Source: Bacteroidales bacterium (GTDB taxonomy: Bacteria > Bacteroidota > Bacteroidia > Bacteroidales > Muribaculaceae). Taken from it: a DNA stretch of 8,628 nt. The position numbers and the translations under genes are program-made. Below, piece after piece: positions 1 to 4,831 of the stretch. Within the stretch, counting starts at the first letter, position 1; every line of letters begins with the position of its first letter. The stretch covers positions 1-8,628 of the forward strand of contig SFJG01000082.1 of the NCBI GenBank assembly GCA_004555955.1, given 5' to 3'. Below the pieces are notes generated by a model. It was not told the DNA's origin and ran no database searches. It worked only from the letters and a program-made list of their open reading frames with translations.

Positions 1-254
1 ACGACGAAATTCAGGAACGCCTGAAGGTGGTTCCTGTAATCGGCATCAACGCTTTTCAGGCGTGCCGCCTCCATCAACAGACGGTATTCTTTCATAGTGA
101 TCTTGTCGACATCGGTAAGGCTTTTGAAGTCGAGAAACCGAAAACAGTTGATTGCTATTTCTTCATAGAGTTCTTCGAACGGTTTTACTTCGACGCTTCC
201 TTGATCGCTTCCTGAAGGCTCGCCACGGTCTTTTTCGTAGCATTCGCTCTCGAT
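1..254 (-). CDS. Tail assembly chaperone, -1 frameshift extension (gpGT-like), partial
   Basis: This is the downstream half of the tail assembly chaperone, read in the -1 frame after a ribosomal slip at the TTTTTTA heptamer (254-260). The frame is blocked by a TGA just upstream of the heptamer and is then open to the window edge (84 codons), so the protein is cut there. It begins I-E-S-E-C-Y-E-K-D-R-G-E-P-S-G-S, then carries V-K-P-F-E-E-L-Y-E-E-I-A, a Cys/Phe-rich helix and M-K-E-Y-R-L-L-M-E-A-A-R-L-K with D-Y-R-N-H-L-Q-A-F-L. Such a short helical protein directly behind a tail chaperone is typical of long-tailed phages, where the fused form recruits the tape measure protein during tail assembly. 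Residues upstream of the internal Met look like real protein, which favours frameshifting over independent initiation. The fusion itself is inferred. Confidence 0.75.
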   Translation of the reverse strand, partial: MESECYEKDRGEPSGSDQGSVEVKPFEELYEEIAINCFRFLDFKSLTDVDKITMKEYRLLMEAARLKSVDADYRNHLQAFLNFV

Positions 255-553
255 AAAAAATCAATCACCATAGTGAAAAGGCCGTCAATATCCGTGTCGG
301 CATCGTCGATATACGCGTCGAGTGCCTGACGTGTGAGTCGCGGACTCATGCCCTTATTCGCAATATCGAGCGCGTCAACGAGTGCTTCGACGTCTCCGTC
401 TATGATACTGGCAACGGTGAACTGAAGGCCGATGTTCTTATCGACGCCTTTCAGGCCGTCAACAGGTGTCTGAACGCGCTTGTTGATCTCGCGAAGGAAA
501 CCCATGCCGAAATTGAATTCATACACGGTTCCGTTGATTGTAAGTTCCATCAT
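185..553 (-). CDS. Tail assembly chaperone (gpG-like, zero-frame product)
   Basis: This 122-residue protein is a putative tail assembly chaperone. It would bind the tape measure protein and tail tube subunits in the cytoplasm and would not be part of the virion. The N-terminus (M-E-L-T-I-N-G-T-V-Y-E-F-N-F-G-M-G-F-L) resembles the beta-strand opening of Firmicutes phage chaperones of the TAC_12 kind. A helical body follows, then a Lys-rich end. It sits directly after the major tail protein and contains a slippery heptamer at codons 98-100, both expected for this role. The first of two tandem ATGs is chosen because AAAGGAG lies 8 bases upstream. A strong terminator separates it from the major tail gene, which should lower its expression relative to tube protein. 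Assignment rests on context and pattern, not on a database search. Confidence 0.8.
   Translation of the reverse strand: MMELTINGTVYEFNFGMGFLREINKRVQTPVDGLKGVDKNIGLQFTVASIIDGDVEALVDALDIANKGMSPRLTRQALDAYIDDADTDIDGLFTMVIDFLSRANATKKTVASLQEAIKEASK
254..260 (-). promoter_or_regulatory. Programmed -1 ribosomal frameshift site (T TTT TTA)
   Basis: On the minus strand the tail chaperone frame reads GAT TTT TTA TCG, giving the canonical X-XXY-YYZ heptamer T-TTT-TTA at residues 98-100 of the chaperone. A -1 slip re-pairs both tRNAs perfectly in the first two positions and enters the frame running to the left edge. The same heptamer type is used at the HIV-1 gag-pol junction. The zero frame ends 69 bases downstream of the heptamer, at 185-187. 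I could not identify a convincing stimulatory hairpin by eye. Confidence 0.7.
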
Positions 554-576
554 GTCAGATTCTCCTTTCCTTTATG

Positions 577-604
577 CAAAAAGAAAAAGGGGATTGCTCC
601 CCTT
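577..604 (-). terminator. Rho-independent terminator after the major tail gene
   Basis: Read on the minus strand, a 6-bp stem AAGGGG/CCCCTT with a 6-base loop (AGCAAT) is followed by TTTTTCTTTTT. The stem starts 5 bases after the TAA of the major tail protein. It is strong and well placed. It probably works as a partial terminator, so that tube protein is made in excess over the tail chaperone behind it. Confidence 0.8.
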
Positions 605-609
605 ATTCT

Positions 610-1140
610 TTAGGCCCCTGTTTTTGATGTATCCTTGAAAACGTATGCAGCGGTCGTCTGATTCGCGGCAGAAACGGTGACATCGCCGGATGCGCCCTTG
701 CCGTTGATTCCGAAAGTGAGCGAAATTTCGACGTTATCTTCTGCGTTTGACGTCTTTTCAATTTCGGTGAGATAGCCCTGGAAATACATACCCTTGAACT
801 TATTCTGACTTTCGGCGATAGGTTCGTCGAGGTTTGCTTCCCAGATTTCGATGATGGTGTCATCGTCCATGGCCTTCTCAAGCTTGGCAATGAGCGTGTC
901 GCCCTTTGTCAGCACGGATGTAGCCGTGATTTCCGTCTCACTTTCGGACGGCGTACGGATTGAACCGTCCTTTGTGATGGTGGAATCAGCGTCCTTTGAT
1001 TTTGTCCGGCCGTTCTCGGTAGTGAATGCCAGTGTCACGCCGTCAGCCGTTGCGGCTTCGCTCATGATTCTGTAAAGATACACGATTTTTTTGCCGCCGA
1101 CAGCTGTCGGTGTATCTGCGAATAACTGAAGGTTGATCAT
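610..1140 (-). CDS. Major tail (tube) protein, TP901-1-like, with Prp-type N-terminal motif
   Basis: This 176-residue protein is the likely major tail tube subunit. Its length, its position between the tail terminator and the tail chaperone, and its beta-rich body (I-V-Y-L-Y-R-I, W-E-A-N-L-D-E, Y-F-Q-G-Y-L-T-E-I-E, V-E-I-S-L-T-F-G-I-N-G-K-G) fit the TP901-1 major tail family. I choose the ATG at 1138-1140 because a GGGGG tract lies 7 bases upstream. A start 12 codons earlier would sit inside the preceding gene and lacks a good site. The chosen start gives M-I-N-L-Q-L-F-A-D, which matches the L27-type cleavage motif of the Prp protease, so residues 1-8 may be removed. A terminator follows the stop codon. 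Low Cys content and Thr/Ser/Ala-rich ends are visible. Confidence 0.85.
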   Translation of the reverse strand: MINLQLFADTPTAVGGKKIVYLYRIMSEAATADGVTLAFTTENGRTKSKDADSTITKDGSIRTPSESETEITATSVLTKGDTLIAKLEKAMDDDTIIEIWEANLDEPIAESQNKFKGMYFQGYLTEIEKTSNAEDNVEISLTFGINGKGASGDVTVSAANQTTAAYVFKDTSKTGA

Positions 1141-1150
1141 TATATACCCC

Positions 1151-1534
1151 CTAACTATAGATGAATGTTGCTTCAACGATGCCGTGAAGCAATGGCCTCT
1201 TGGTAGTGTTGTCTGTGATGATCCGCGAATTTATCGACGATACCGTCCACGCATGGCTTTGCGTCTTGTCGATAACGCGGCATAATTTCTTGATGGCAAG
1301 CATCATTTCAGACACCGTGCCGCGTTTCCTCGGCGTGTTATGCCAGACGTGAATCGTCTGCGTGATCTCACCGATAGGAGCCGTTTTTGTCTCCGTGTCA
1401 ATCTGCGAAGCGTCGCCGAGATAGACGAACGGATATGGCGTCCCTTCCGGCGGCAATCCTCCGTCATATACGTCATAACCCTGCAATTCGATCGCTTGCC
1501 GCAAGGCCGTGAATAATTCCTGCTGTGCGTCCAT
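1151..1534 (-). CDS. Tail terminator / tail completion protein (gp17/DUF3168-like)
   Basis: This 127-residue protein has the pattern of siphovirus tail-terminator proteins, which cap the end of the tail tube that joins the head. An N-terminal helix (Q-Q-E-L-F-T-A-L-R-Q-A-I) is followed by Y-P-F-V-Y-L-G-D, then strands with T-Q-T-I-H-V-W-H and a helix G-T-V-S-E-M-M-L-A-I. It lies between the gp10-like protein and the major tail protein, the usual place for this gene. GAGG lies 8 bases before the ATG. The gaps to its neighbours are 10 bases on each side, consistent with one operon. Family assignment is from motif and order. Confidence 0.8.
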   Translation of the reverse strand: MDAQQELFTALRQAIELQGYDVYDGGLPPEGTPYPFVYLGDASQIDTETKTAPIGEITQTIHVWHNTPRKRGTVSEMMLAIKKLCRVIDKTQSHAWTVSSINSRIITDNTTKRPLLHGIVEATFIYS

Positions 1535-1544
1535 TTCGGTTTCC

Positions 1545-1892
1545 TCACTTCACGAGTTTTTCCATGTCTTGCTTGAATTTCTTTTTCTGGACGTCGTACG
1601 CCGGCCTGACGAAAGGCTGTGCCTCCATGAACCGCGTGCCGTATTCCAGATACGGCGAATATTCCGTCATCGGCTCAACCGTAGCCGTGAATCCGTCATC
1701 CTGTAACGTCAATTCAATGCTCCGCTTCGTTGTGCCTGTGGCATAGCCCTTTTTGAAATCGGCGTTATTCATGACGCCTTCCTGAAGCTTTGCACCGTTA
1801 TGCCTGACGACGCTCTTCACGTCGTCAAGTTTGACGTTATCTTTCAGCTTCTTCTGGAGTTTTTTCAGGCCTTCGATTCTTATGTCAGACAT
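1545..1892 (-). CDS. HK97 gp10-like head-tail joining / tail completion protein
   Basis: This 115-residue protein matches the HK97 gp10 family by eye. It has an N-terminal helix I-E-G-L-K-K-L-Q-K-K-L, a central A-T-G-T-T-K-R-S-I-E-L segment, and the family's characteristic Y-S-P-Y-L-E-Y-G-T-R-F-M-E-A-Q-P-F-V-R-P-A. That motif is usually Y-A-x-Y-x-E-x-G-T followed by P-F-x-x-P-A, and it ends in a basic helix (K-K-K-F-K-Q-D-M). These proteins help complete the head-tail junction or tail end. It starts 3 bases after the stop of the head-closure gene and is followed 10 bases later by the tail terminator gene. Confidence 0.85.
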   Translation of the reverse strand: MSDIRIEGLKKLQKKLKDNVKLDDVKSVVRHNGAKLQEGVMNNADFKKGYATGTTKRSIELTLQDDGFTATVEPMTEYSPYLEYGTRFMEAQPFVRPAYDVQKKKFKQDMEKLVK

Positions 1893-1895
1893 ATT

Positions 1896-2198
1896 TTACT
1901 GAACCTCGCTGACGACGAACACGTGCTTCGTGCGCTGACGGCGTTCCATGTCGACGCGGTAACGCTTGCTGCCGATCTGAATAAGGTCAAACGGCTCTTC
2001 GTAATGGTGAAGTAACCGAACGACCTTCGCGCCCTGCCTAAGTTCTCCATATACGAGGTTCAGCGTCTCAACGCCTGCGTCCGTGACGTCGGCATAGACT
2101 TTCACGCTTTCAACGCTGTCGTCGCCGTAATCGCCGTTTTCGGCGTTATACGCTCCTTCGGTGATTCTCTGGAACAATACCGGCGTATCAAACCTCAT
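1896..2198 (-). CDS. Head closure / head-tail adaptor protein (SPP1 gp16-like)
   Basis: This 100-residue protein fits the phage head-tail joining (gp16-like stopper) family. It is small and beta-rich, begins M-R-F-D-T-P-V-L-F-Q-R, and has Y-A-D-V-T-D-A-G near the middle and a closing I-G-S-K-R-Y-R-V-D segment. In SPP1-type phages this protein closes the portal channel below the connector and docks the tail. Its ATG overlaps the stop of the upstream connector gene in an ATGA arrangement, indicating translational coupling. The upstream gene is the gp15-like connector, as expected for a stacked connector complex. Confidence 0.8.
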   Translation of the reverse strand: MRFDTPVLFQRITEGAYNAENGDYGDDSVESVKVYADVTDAGVETLNLVYGELRQGAKVVRLLHHYEEPFDLIQIGSKRYRVDMERRQRTKHVFVVSEVQ

Positions 2199-2515
2199 AA
2201 GAAACGTACCTTGCCTTTCTTAGCCGCCGCGACGCTGTCAAGATATGCCTGAATATCACCGGCGAACTCTGCGAAATCGTCGTCCGTAAATGACATGCTC
2301 TCGCCTTCGACCGTGTGGCTTGTGATCCCTTCGGAACCGATCCGGTTGAACCGCTTGACAGATACCTCTGTAACGACGTAATTCAGGATTTCCGGGACGT
2401 CGAGACCTCCAAGAAACATTTTCAGTCGCGCCTTAGTGTTGGCGATGATGATATTCAGCTGCGAATCAAGCGCGTTGTCGGCGATGCCGAGAATGATTTT
2501 TATTTCGTCAAGCAT
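2195..2515 (-). CDS. Head-tail connector protein (SPP1 gp15 / HK97 gp6-like)
   Basis: This 106-residue, largely helical protein has the Phage_connect_1 pattern. It starts with a short helix (L-D-E-I-K-I-I-L-G-I) and then the segment L-D-S-Q-L-N-I-I-I-A-N-T-K-A-R-L-K. A long helix follows (V-P-E-I-L-N-Y-V-V-T-E-V-S-V-K-R-F-N-R-I-G-S-E-G), then the loop S-H-T-V-E-G-E-S-M-S-F and an acidic helix ending in Y-L-D-S-V. The V-x-R-F-N-R-x-G-x-E-G feature is typical of the family, which forms a ring under the portal. It overlaps the next gene by 4 bases. A GGAGG-type site lies upstream of its ATG. Confidence 0.85.
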   Translation of the reverse strand: MLDEIKIILGIADNALDSQLNIIIANTKARLKMFLGGLDVPEILNYVVTEVSVKRFNRIGSEGITSHTVEGESMSFTDDDFAEFAGDIQAYLDSVAAAKKGKVRFL

Positions 2516-2526
2516 GGTATCGCCTC

Positions 2527-2721
2527 CTATTCGGCGGCCTTCTTTGCGCGTTTCGGCTTCACTTCAACGATCAACGGAACGCCCTGTTTATTTTCCAGTC
2601 CGGCAAGTTCCGCGATGCGTTCCTTCGTGACGGTCATGCCCTTGTGGGGGAATTCATCCCCCACGTTATAGGCATAACCATCATCCTGAAGGTCGTTAAA
2701 GTAGTGAATCACTTTATACAT
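2527..2721 (-). CDS. Small conserved-looking phage protein, function unknown
   Basis: This 64-residue protein lies between major capsid and head-tail connector. It begins M-Y-K-V-I-H-Y-F-N-D-L-Q-D, has Y-N-V-G-D-E-F-P-H-K-G and then R-I-A-E-L-A-G-L-E-N-K-Q-G-V-P-L-I. It ends in a basic tail (K-P-K-R-A-K-K-A-A-E). Small proteins with this G-D-x-x-P-x-x-G plus R-I-x-x-L form are common at this position in Bacillota siphophages. Some have been likened to a short Rho-N-like helical domain, but I know no established function. The ribosome binding site is weak (AAGGAAGG about 10 bases upstream). It starts 17 bases after the capsid stop. Confidence 0.75.
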   Translation of the reverse strand: MYKVIHYFNDLQDDGYAYNVGDEFPHKGMTVTKERIAELAGLENKQGVPLIVEVKPKRAKKAAE

Positions 2722-2738
2722 TCAGGCATCACCTTCCT

Positions 2739-3626
2739 TTAGGCCCCGGTGATGGAGCCGATCACAACGCCGTCCAGTTTCTCAGCAAACAGGCCGACAC
2801 CTGACGCGGCGACTGTTTCGGCGGACAGCTTATCATAGGCCGGGCCTGTATGAATACCAATCAGACCGGTGGCATCGGCCGTCAGTTCGAACGCCTCCGC
2901 CATGTCGGCAGAAGTGACAGGGATATAATAGAGCACGATATTCTCAGAGGCAGTTCCGTACACCTTGCCCTTCGGAACGTCGGACGCAAGGATGACGGTA
3001 CCCATGCCGAGGAAGTTCTCAATGTAAGACATGCCGAACGCGGTCTGTGTGCTGATCTGAGCGGTGCCGAGATAATCGGCCACGTCAAGCGGATTCATGA
3101 AGTAAACGGTATCGACTGACGTATCTTCGAACAGAACCTGAAGCTGACCCCATACATGAGCGATAGCGGCCTGCAGGCTTGTTCCTGTCGCGGAACCGGT
3201 GCCGGTGGCGAGGAAGTCGACGAATTTCTTTCTGACTTTTTTCTGAATGTCCTTCAGCATTTTGTTGTTGGTGTCGTTGACGGCCTGACCGTAACCCTTT
3301 TCGGAAATGGCTTCAGCAGTTGTCACCTTGCGCCATTTCTCAAGTGTAGCCTCGCCGATTGCTGTGTAAGTAGTCTGGTACTTCGACAGCGGAATGACTT
3401 CGCCCTCAGCGACGGTGCCGCTCTCAAGAGTGCCGGTGACCTTGTATGCCTTCAGTGTTTCGCCTGCCTTCTTCTCGATTTTACGGGTGACGCCGAGCAT
3501 CGTCATAAGAGTTTCAATGGAAGTCGAAAAACGTTCGGCGAAATCGACGTCGCGAACCTTGGCGAGGTCAGCGGATTTAATGGTGTTTGTGTCTACGGCA
3601 AAAAGCTGTAAATTGAATTTTTTCAT
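2739..3626 (-). CDS. Major capsid protein (HK97 fold) with Prp-type N-terminal motif
   Basis: This 295-residue protein is the likely HK97-fold major capsid subunit. Support comes from position behind a scaffold gene and ahead of connector genes, from length, and from composition: an N-terminal arm, the A-E-G-E-V-I-P-L-S-K-Y segment of an E-loop-like region, a long helix rich in Lys, and D-T-V-Y-F-M-N-P-L-D-V-A-D-Y-L of the P domain. V-I-L-A-S-D-V-P-K-G-K-V-Y-G follows. The first residues M-K-K-F-N-L-Q-L-F-A-V-D match the L27-type Prp motif, predicting removal of residues 1-10. There is no separate HK97-type delta domain; the scaffold gene is independent. An AAAAGGAG site lies 7 bases before the ATG, and only 12 bases separate it from the scaffold stop. 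Confidence 0.9.
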   Translation of the reverse strand: MKKFNLQLFAVDTNTIKSADLAKVRDVDFAERFSTSIETLMTMLGVTRKIEKKAGETLKAYKVTGTLESGTVAEGEVIPLSKYQTTYTAIGEATLEKWRKVTTAEAISEKGYGQAVNDTNNKMLKDIQKKVRKKFVDFLATGTGSATGTSLQAAIAHVWGQLQVLFEDTSVDTVYFMNPLDVADYLGTAQISTQTAFGMSYIENFLGMGTVILASDVPKGKVYGTASENIVLYYIPVTSADMAEAFELTADATGLIGIHTGPAYDKLSAETVAASGVGLFAEKLDGVVIGSITGA

Positions 3627-3638
3627 TTTGTTCTCCTT

Positions 3639-4292
3639 TTAAAAATTGAAAAGTTCTCGATTCTCAAGCATCATTTTCTGACGCAATTCAGGATCGCGAA
3701 TTGCCATGATTTCTGCCTTCGTCATCGGCTTCGATGAATTTGTGCCAACCTTCGGCGTGCGACCCTTCAGGCGTTCTTTTACGGCTTCCTCGACGGCGTC
3801 CTTGAACGCCTTCGCGAATCCGTCAACGGCGGATTTTGTCTGTTCCGCGTCGGTATTCACCAACATAGCAAGAACGCCGTCAGAAACGGAAATACCGGAC
3901 TCTGACAGCATGCTGCGCGCCGTCTTGGTCATCTCGGCAAGCGAATCCTTGCGCTTGTACTCGTCAAGCTGCTTCTGCAGCTGATCGCGCTCGTATTCGG
4001 CCTTCTGTGTCGCGTTCATGGCTGCGAGTTTCTTGGCTTCGCTTACGGCCTTGTCCTGCTTCTCCTGCCATTTGGCGAATTTCTTGTTCAGGATTTCGTC
4101 GACGTCCTTATCGGTGTATTTCGGCTTATCTTCCGGCTCCGATTTTTTACCGGCGGCGCCTTCACCTTTTCCGTCGACGTCTTTGCCTTCGCCTTTTCCG
4201 TCTGTGTCTTTCGTATCCGTTGCTTCGGTTGCCTTTGCCTCTGCTTCGCCTTCCTCGTCAGAAAAAAGCTGCAAAAATAACTTAGTTTTCAT
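3639..4292 (-). CDS. Capsid scaffolding protein (DUF4355-like) with Prp-type N-terminal motif
   Basis: This 217-residue protein is the likely internal scaffold for procapsid assembly. It begins M-K-T-K-L-F-L-Q-L-F-S-D-E-E-G, a Prp/L27-type cleavage motif with Ser instead of Ala. A disordered acidic Glu/Asp/Lys/Gly stretch follows (about residues 12-60) with two D-G-K-G-E-G copies. Next comes a long charged coiled coil (about 60-125: K-F-A-K-W-Q-E-K-Q, Y-E-R-D-Q-L-Q-K-Q-L-D-E-Y-K-R-K). The C-terminal helix (P-M-T-K-A-E-I-M-A-I-R-D-P-E-L-R-Q-K-M) is typical of the capsid-binding end. I use the ATG at 4290-4292 because GGAGG lies 5 bases upstream. An in-frame ATG 14 codons earlier lacks such a site and would bury the cleavage motif. 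Confidence 0.88.
   Translation of the reverse strand: MKTKLFLQLFSDEEGEAEAKATEATDTKDTDGKGEGKDVDGKGEGAAGKKSEPEDKPKYTDKDVDEILNKKFAKWQEKQDKAVSEAKKLAAMNATQKAEYERDQLQKQLDEYKRKDSLAEMTKTARSMLSESGISVSDGVLAMLVNTDAEQTKSAVDGFAKAFKDAVEEAVKERLKGRTPKVGTNSSKPMTKAEIMAIRDPELRQKMMLENRELFNF
4159..4202 (-). repeat. Two 17-bp direct repeats in the scaffold gene
   Basis: The copies at 4159-4175 and 4186-4202 differ at one base and have a 27-base period. They encode the D-G-K-G-E-G repeats of the scaffold's disordered acidic linker. This is probably slippage-type expansion in a tolerant region with no separate function. Confidence 0.7.
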
Positions 4293-4349
4293 GTGATCCT
4301 CCGAATTTGTAATGTTTCGCTTCATTTTTCCCATGTGCTTTTTATGGCT

Positions 4350-4643
4350 TCAATGCTCGGCCAGTGTCACGCATTCGGGATATTCGGATTCAAGCATCCG
4401 GCACCCAATTAAAAAGGAATCTATCAGAACGCGTGACGTTTCTGACAGATTCCTGTAATTCAGTTCGATATAGCCGTGTTCGATGACGCTCCGGACGTCG
4501 TCGTCGGTCAGTTCTTCGATTGACGCAATGAGCGTTTGGGATAAAACGGAAACGGCTGCGCATACAATGTCTTTGCCCTGCTCAGCGAAATTGGCGTGTC
4601 CGTCAATCGTCAATCCGTTGTAGTTATGTTCGATCGTGATCAT
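4350..4643 (-). CDS. prp: Prp-type cysteine protease (phage-encoded, L27-protease family)
   Basis: This 97-residue protein carries the Prp signature D-G-H16-A-N-F-A-E-Q-G-K-D-I-V-C28-A-A-V-S. The predicted catalytic His and Cys are 12 residues apart, as in the bacterial enzyme that removes the N-terminal extension of ribosomal protein L27 in Bacillota. The length matches that family. Here the gene lies between the minor head gene and the scaffold, and three structural proteins in the window (scaffold, major capsid, major tail) start with an L-Q-L-F-A/S motif. The phage copy therefore most likely matures virion proteins and the scaffold, although it could also act on host L27. Its ATG shares one base with the stop of the preceding 39-residue gene (TGATG), so translation is coupled. 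Confidence 0.92.
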   Translation of the reverse strand: MITIEHNYNGLTIDGHANFAEQGKDIVCAAVSVLSQTLIASIEELTDDDVRSVIEHGYIELNYRNLSETSRVLIDSFLIGCRMLESEYPECVTLAEH

Positions 4644-4762
4644 CAGATTGTTTTCTCGCGGCTCATAGGCGTACCGGCCGGGATGAAATAATCATCTGAC
4701 GGCCATTTCATTGTGACTTTTTCGACGACTGCGCTGTCGTCAAGATTAAAAAGTAAACTCAT
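4643..4762 (-). CDS. Small 39-residue protein upstream of Prp, function unknown
   Basis: A short gene with an excellent ribosome binding site (AAAGGAGG, 5 bases before ATG) encodes 39 residues: M-S-L-L-F-N-L-D-D-S-A-V-V-E-K-V, then T-M-K-W-P-S-D-D-Y-F-I-P-A-G-T-P-M-S. Its TGA shares a base with the Prp ATG. The strong initiation signal and coupling make it very likely to be translated. The P-A-G-T-P-M segment faintly recalls phage head decoration or fiber N-termini, but this is too short to assign. It could also mainly serve to load ribosomes onto the Prp gene. It is the first gene after the minor-head terminator. Confidence 0.65.
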   Translation of the reverse strand: MSLLFNLDDSAVVEKVTMKWPSDDYFIPAGTPMSREKTI

Positions 4763-4783
4763 GACAGCCTCCTTTGTGGCATG

Positions 4784-4831
4784 AAAAAAGCACCGTGATG
4801 AGGGCTTTTGTATTCATATCAAAGTGCTTTT
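4784..4831 (-). terminator. Terminator-like hairpin after the minor head gene (possibly bidirectional)
   Basis: On the minus strand AAAAGCAC (4831-4824) pairs with GTGCTTTT (4793-4786), and the T run continues to 4784. The roughly 30-base loop can itself stack two TGA/TCA triplets into a longer hairpin. The 5' arm overlaps the TAA of the minor head gene. A-rich and T-rich flanks on both sides mean it could also stop + strand transcription coming from the left. It divides the portal/minor-head genes from the protease-scaffold-capsid genes. Confidence 0.6.

Noticed and set aside
221..236. G AAA AAG as an alternative slippery site in the tail chaperone gene
   Set aside because: The first three bases are not identical, so -1 re-pairing is poor; T TTT TTA upstream is a perfect heptamer.
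1141..1176. Longer start of the major tail protein at 1176
   Set aside because: It overlaps the end of the previous gene without a good site; the start at 1140 has a GGGGG tract and exposes the Prp-type motif.
3156..3611. 151-codon + strand open frame opposite the major capsid gene
   Set aside because: It is opposite a clear capsid gene, Cys/Leu-rich without a recognisable motif, and I found no promoter or ribosome binding site. It contrasts with the + strand gene at 5028.
4159..4202. Short direct repeats as possible CRISPR or binding sites
   Set aside because: Only two copies, in frame in an acidic disordered protein linker; best explained as coding slippage.
4293..4334. Longer start of the scaffold protein at 4334
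   Set aside because: There is no ribosome binding site at that ATG, while the internal ATG has GGAGG 5 bases upstream and places the L-Q-L-F-S motif at the N-terminus as in the capsid and tail proteins.
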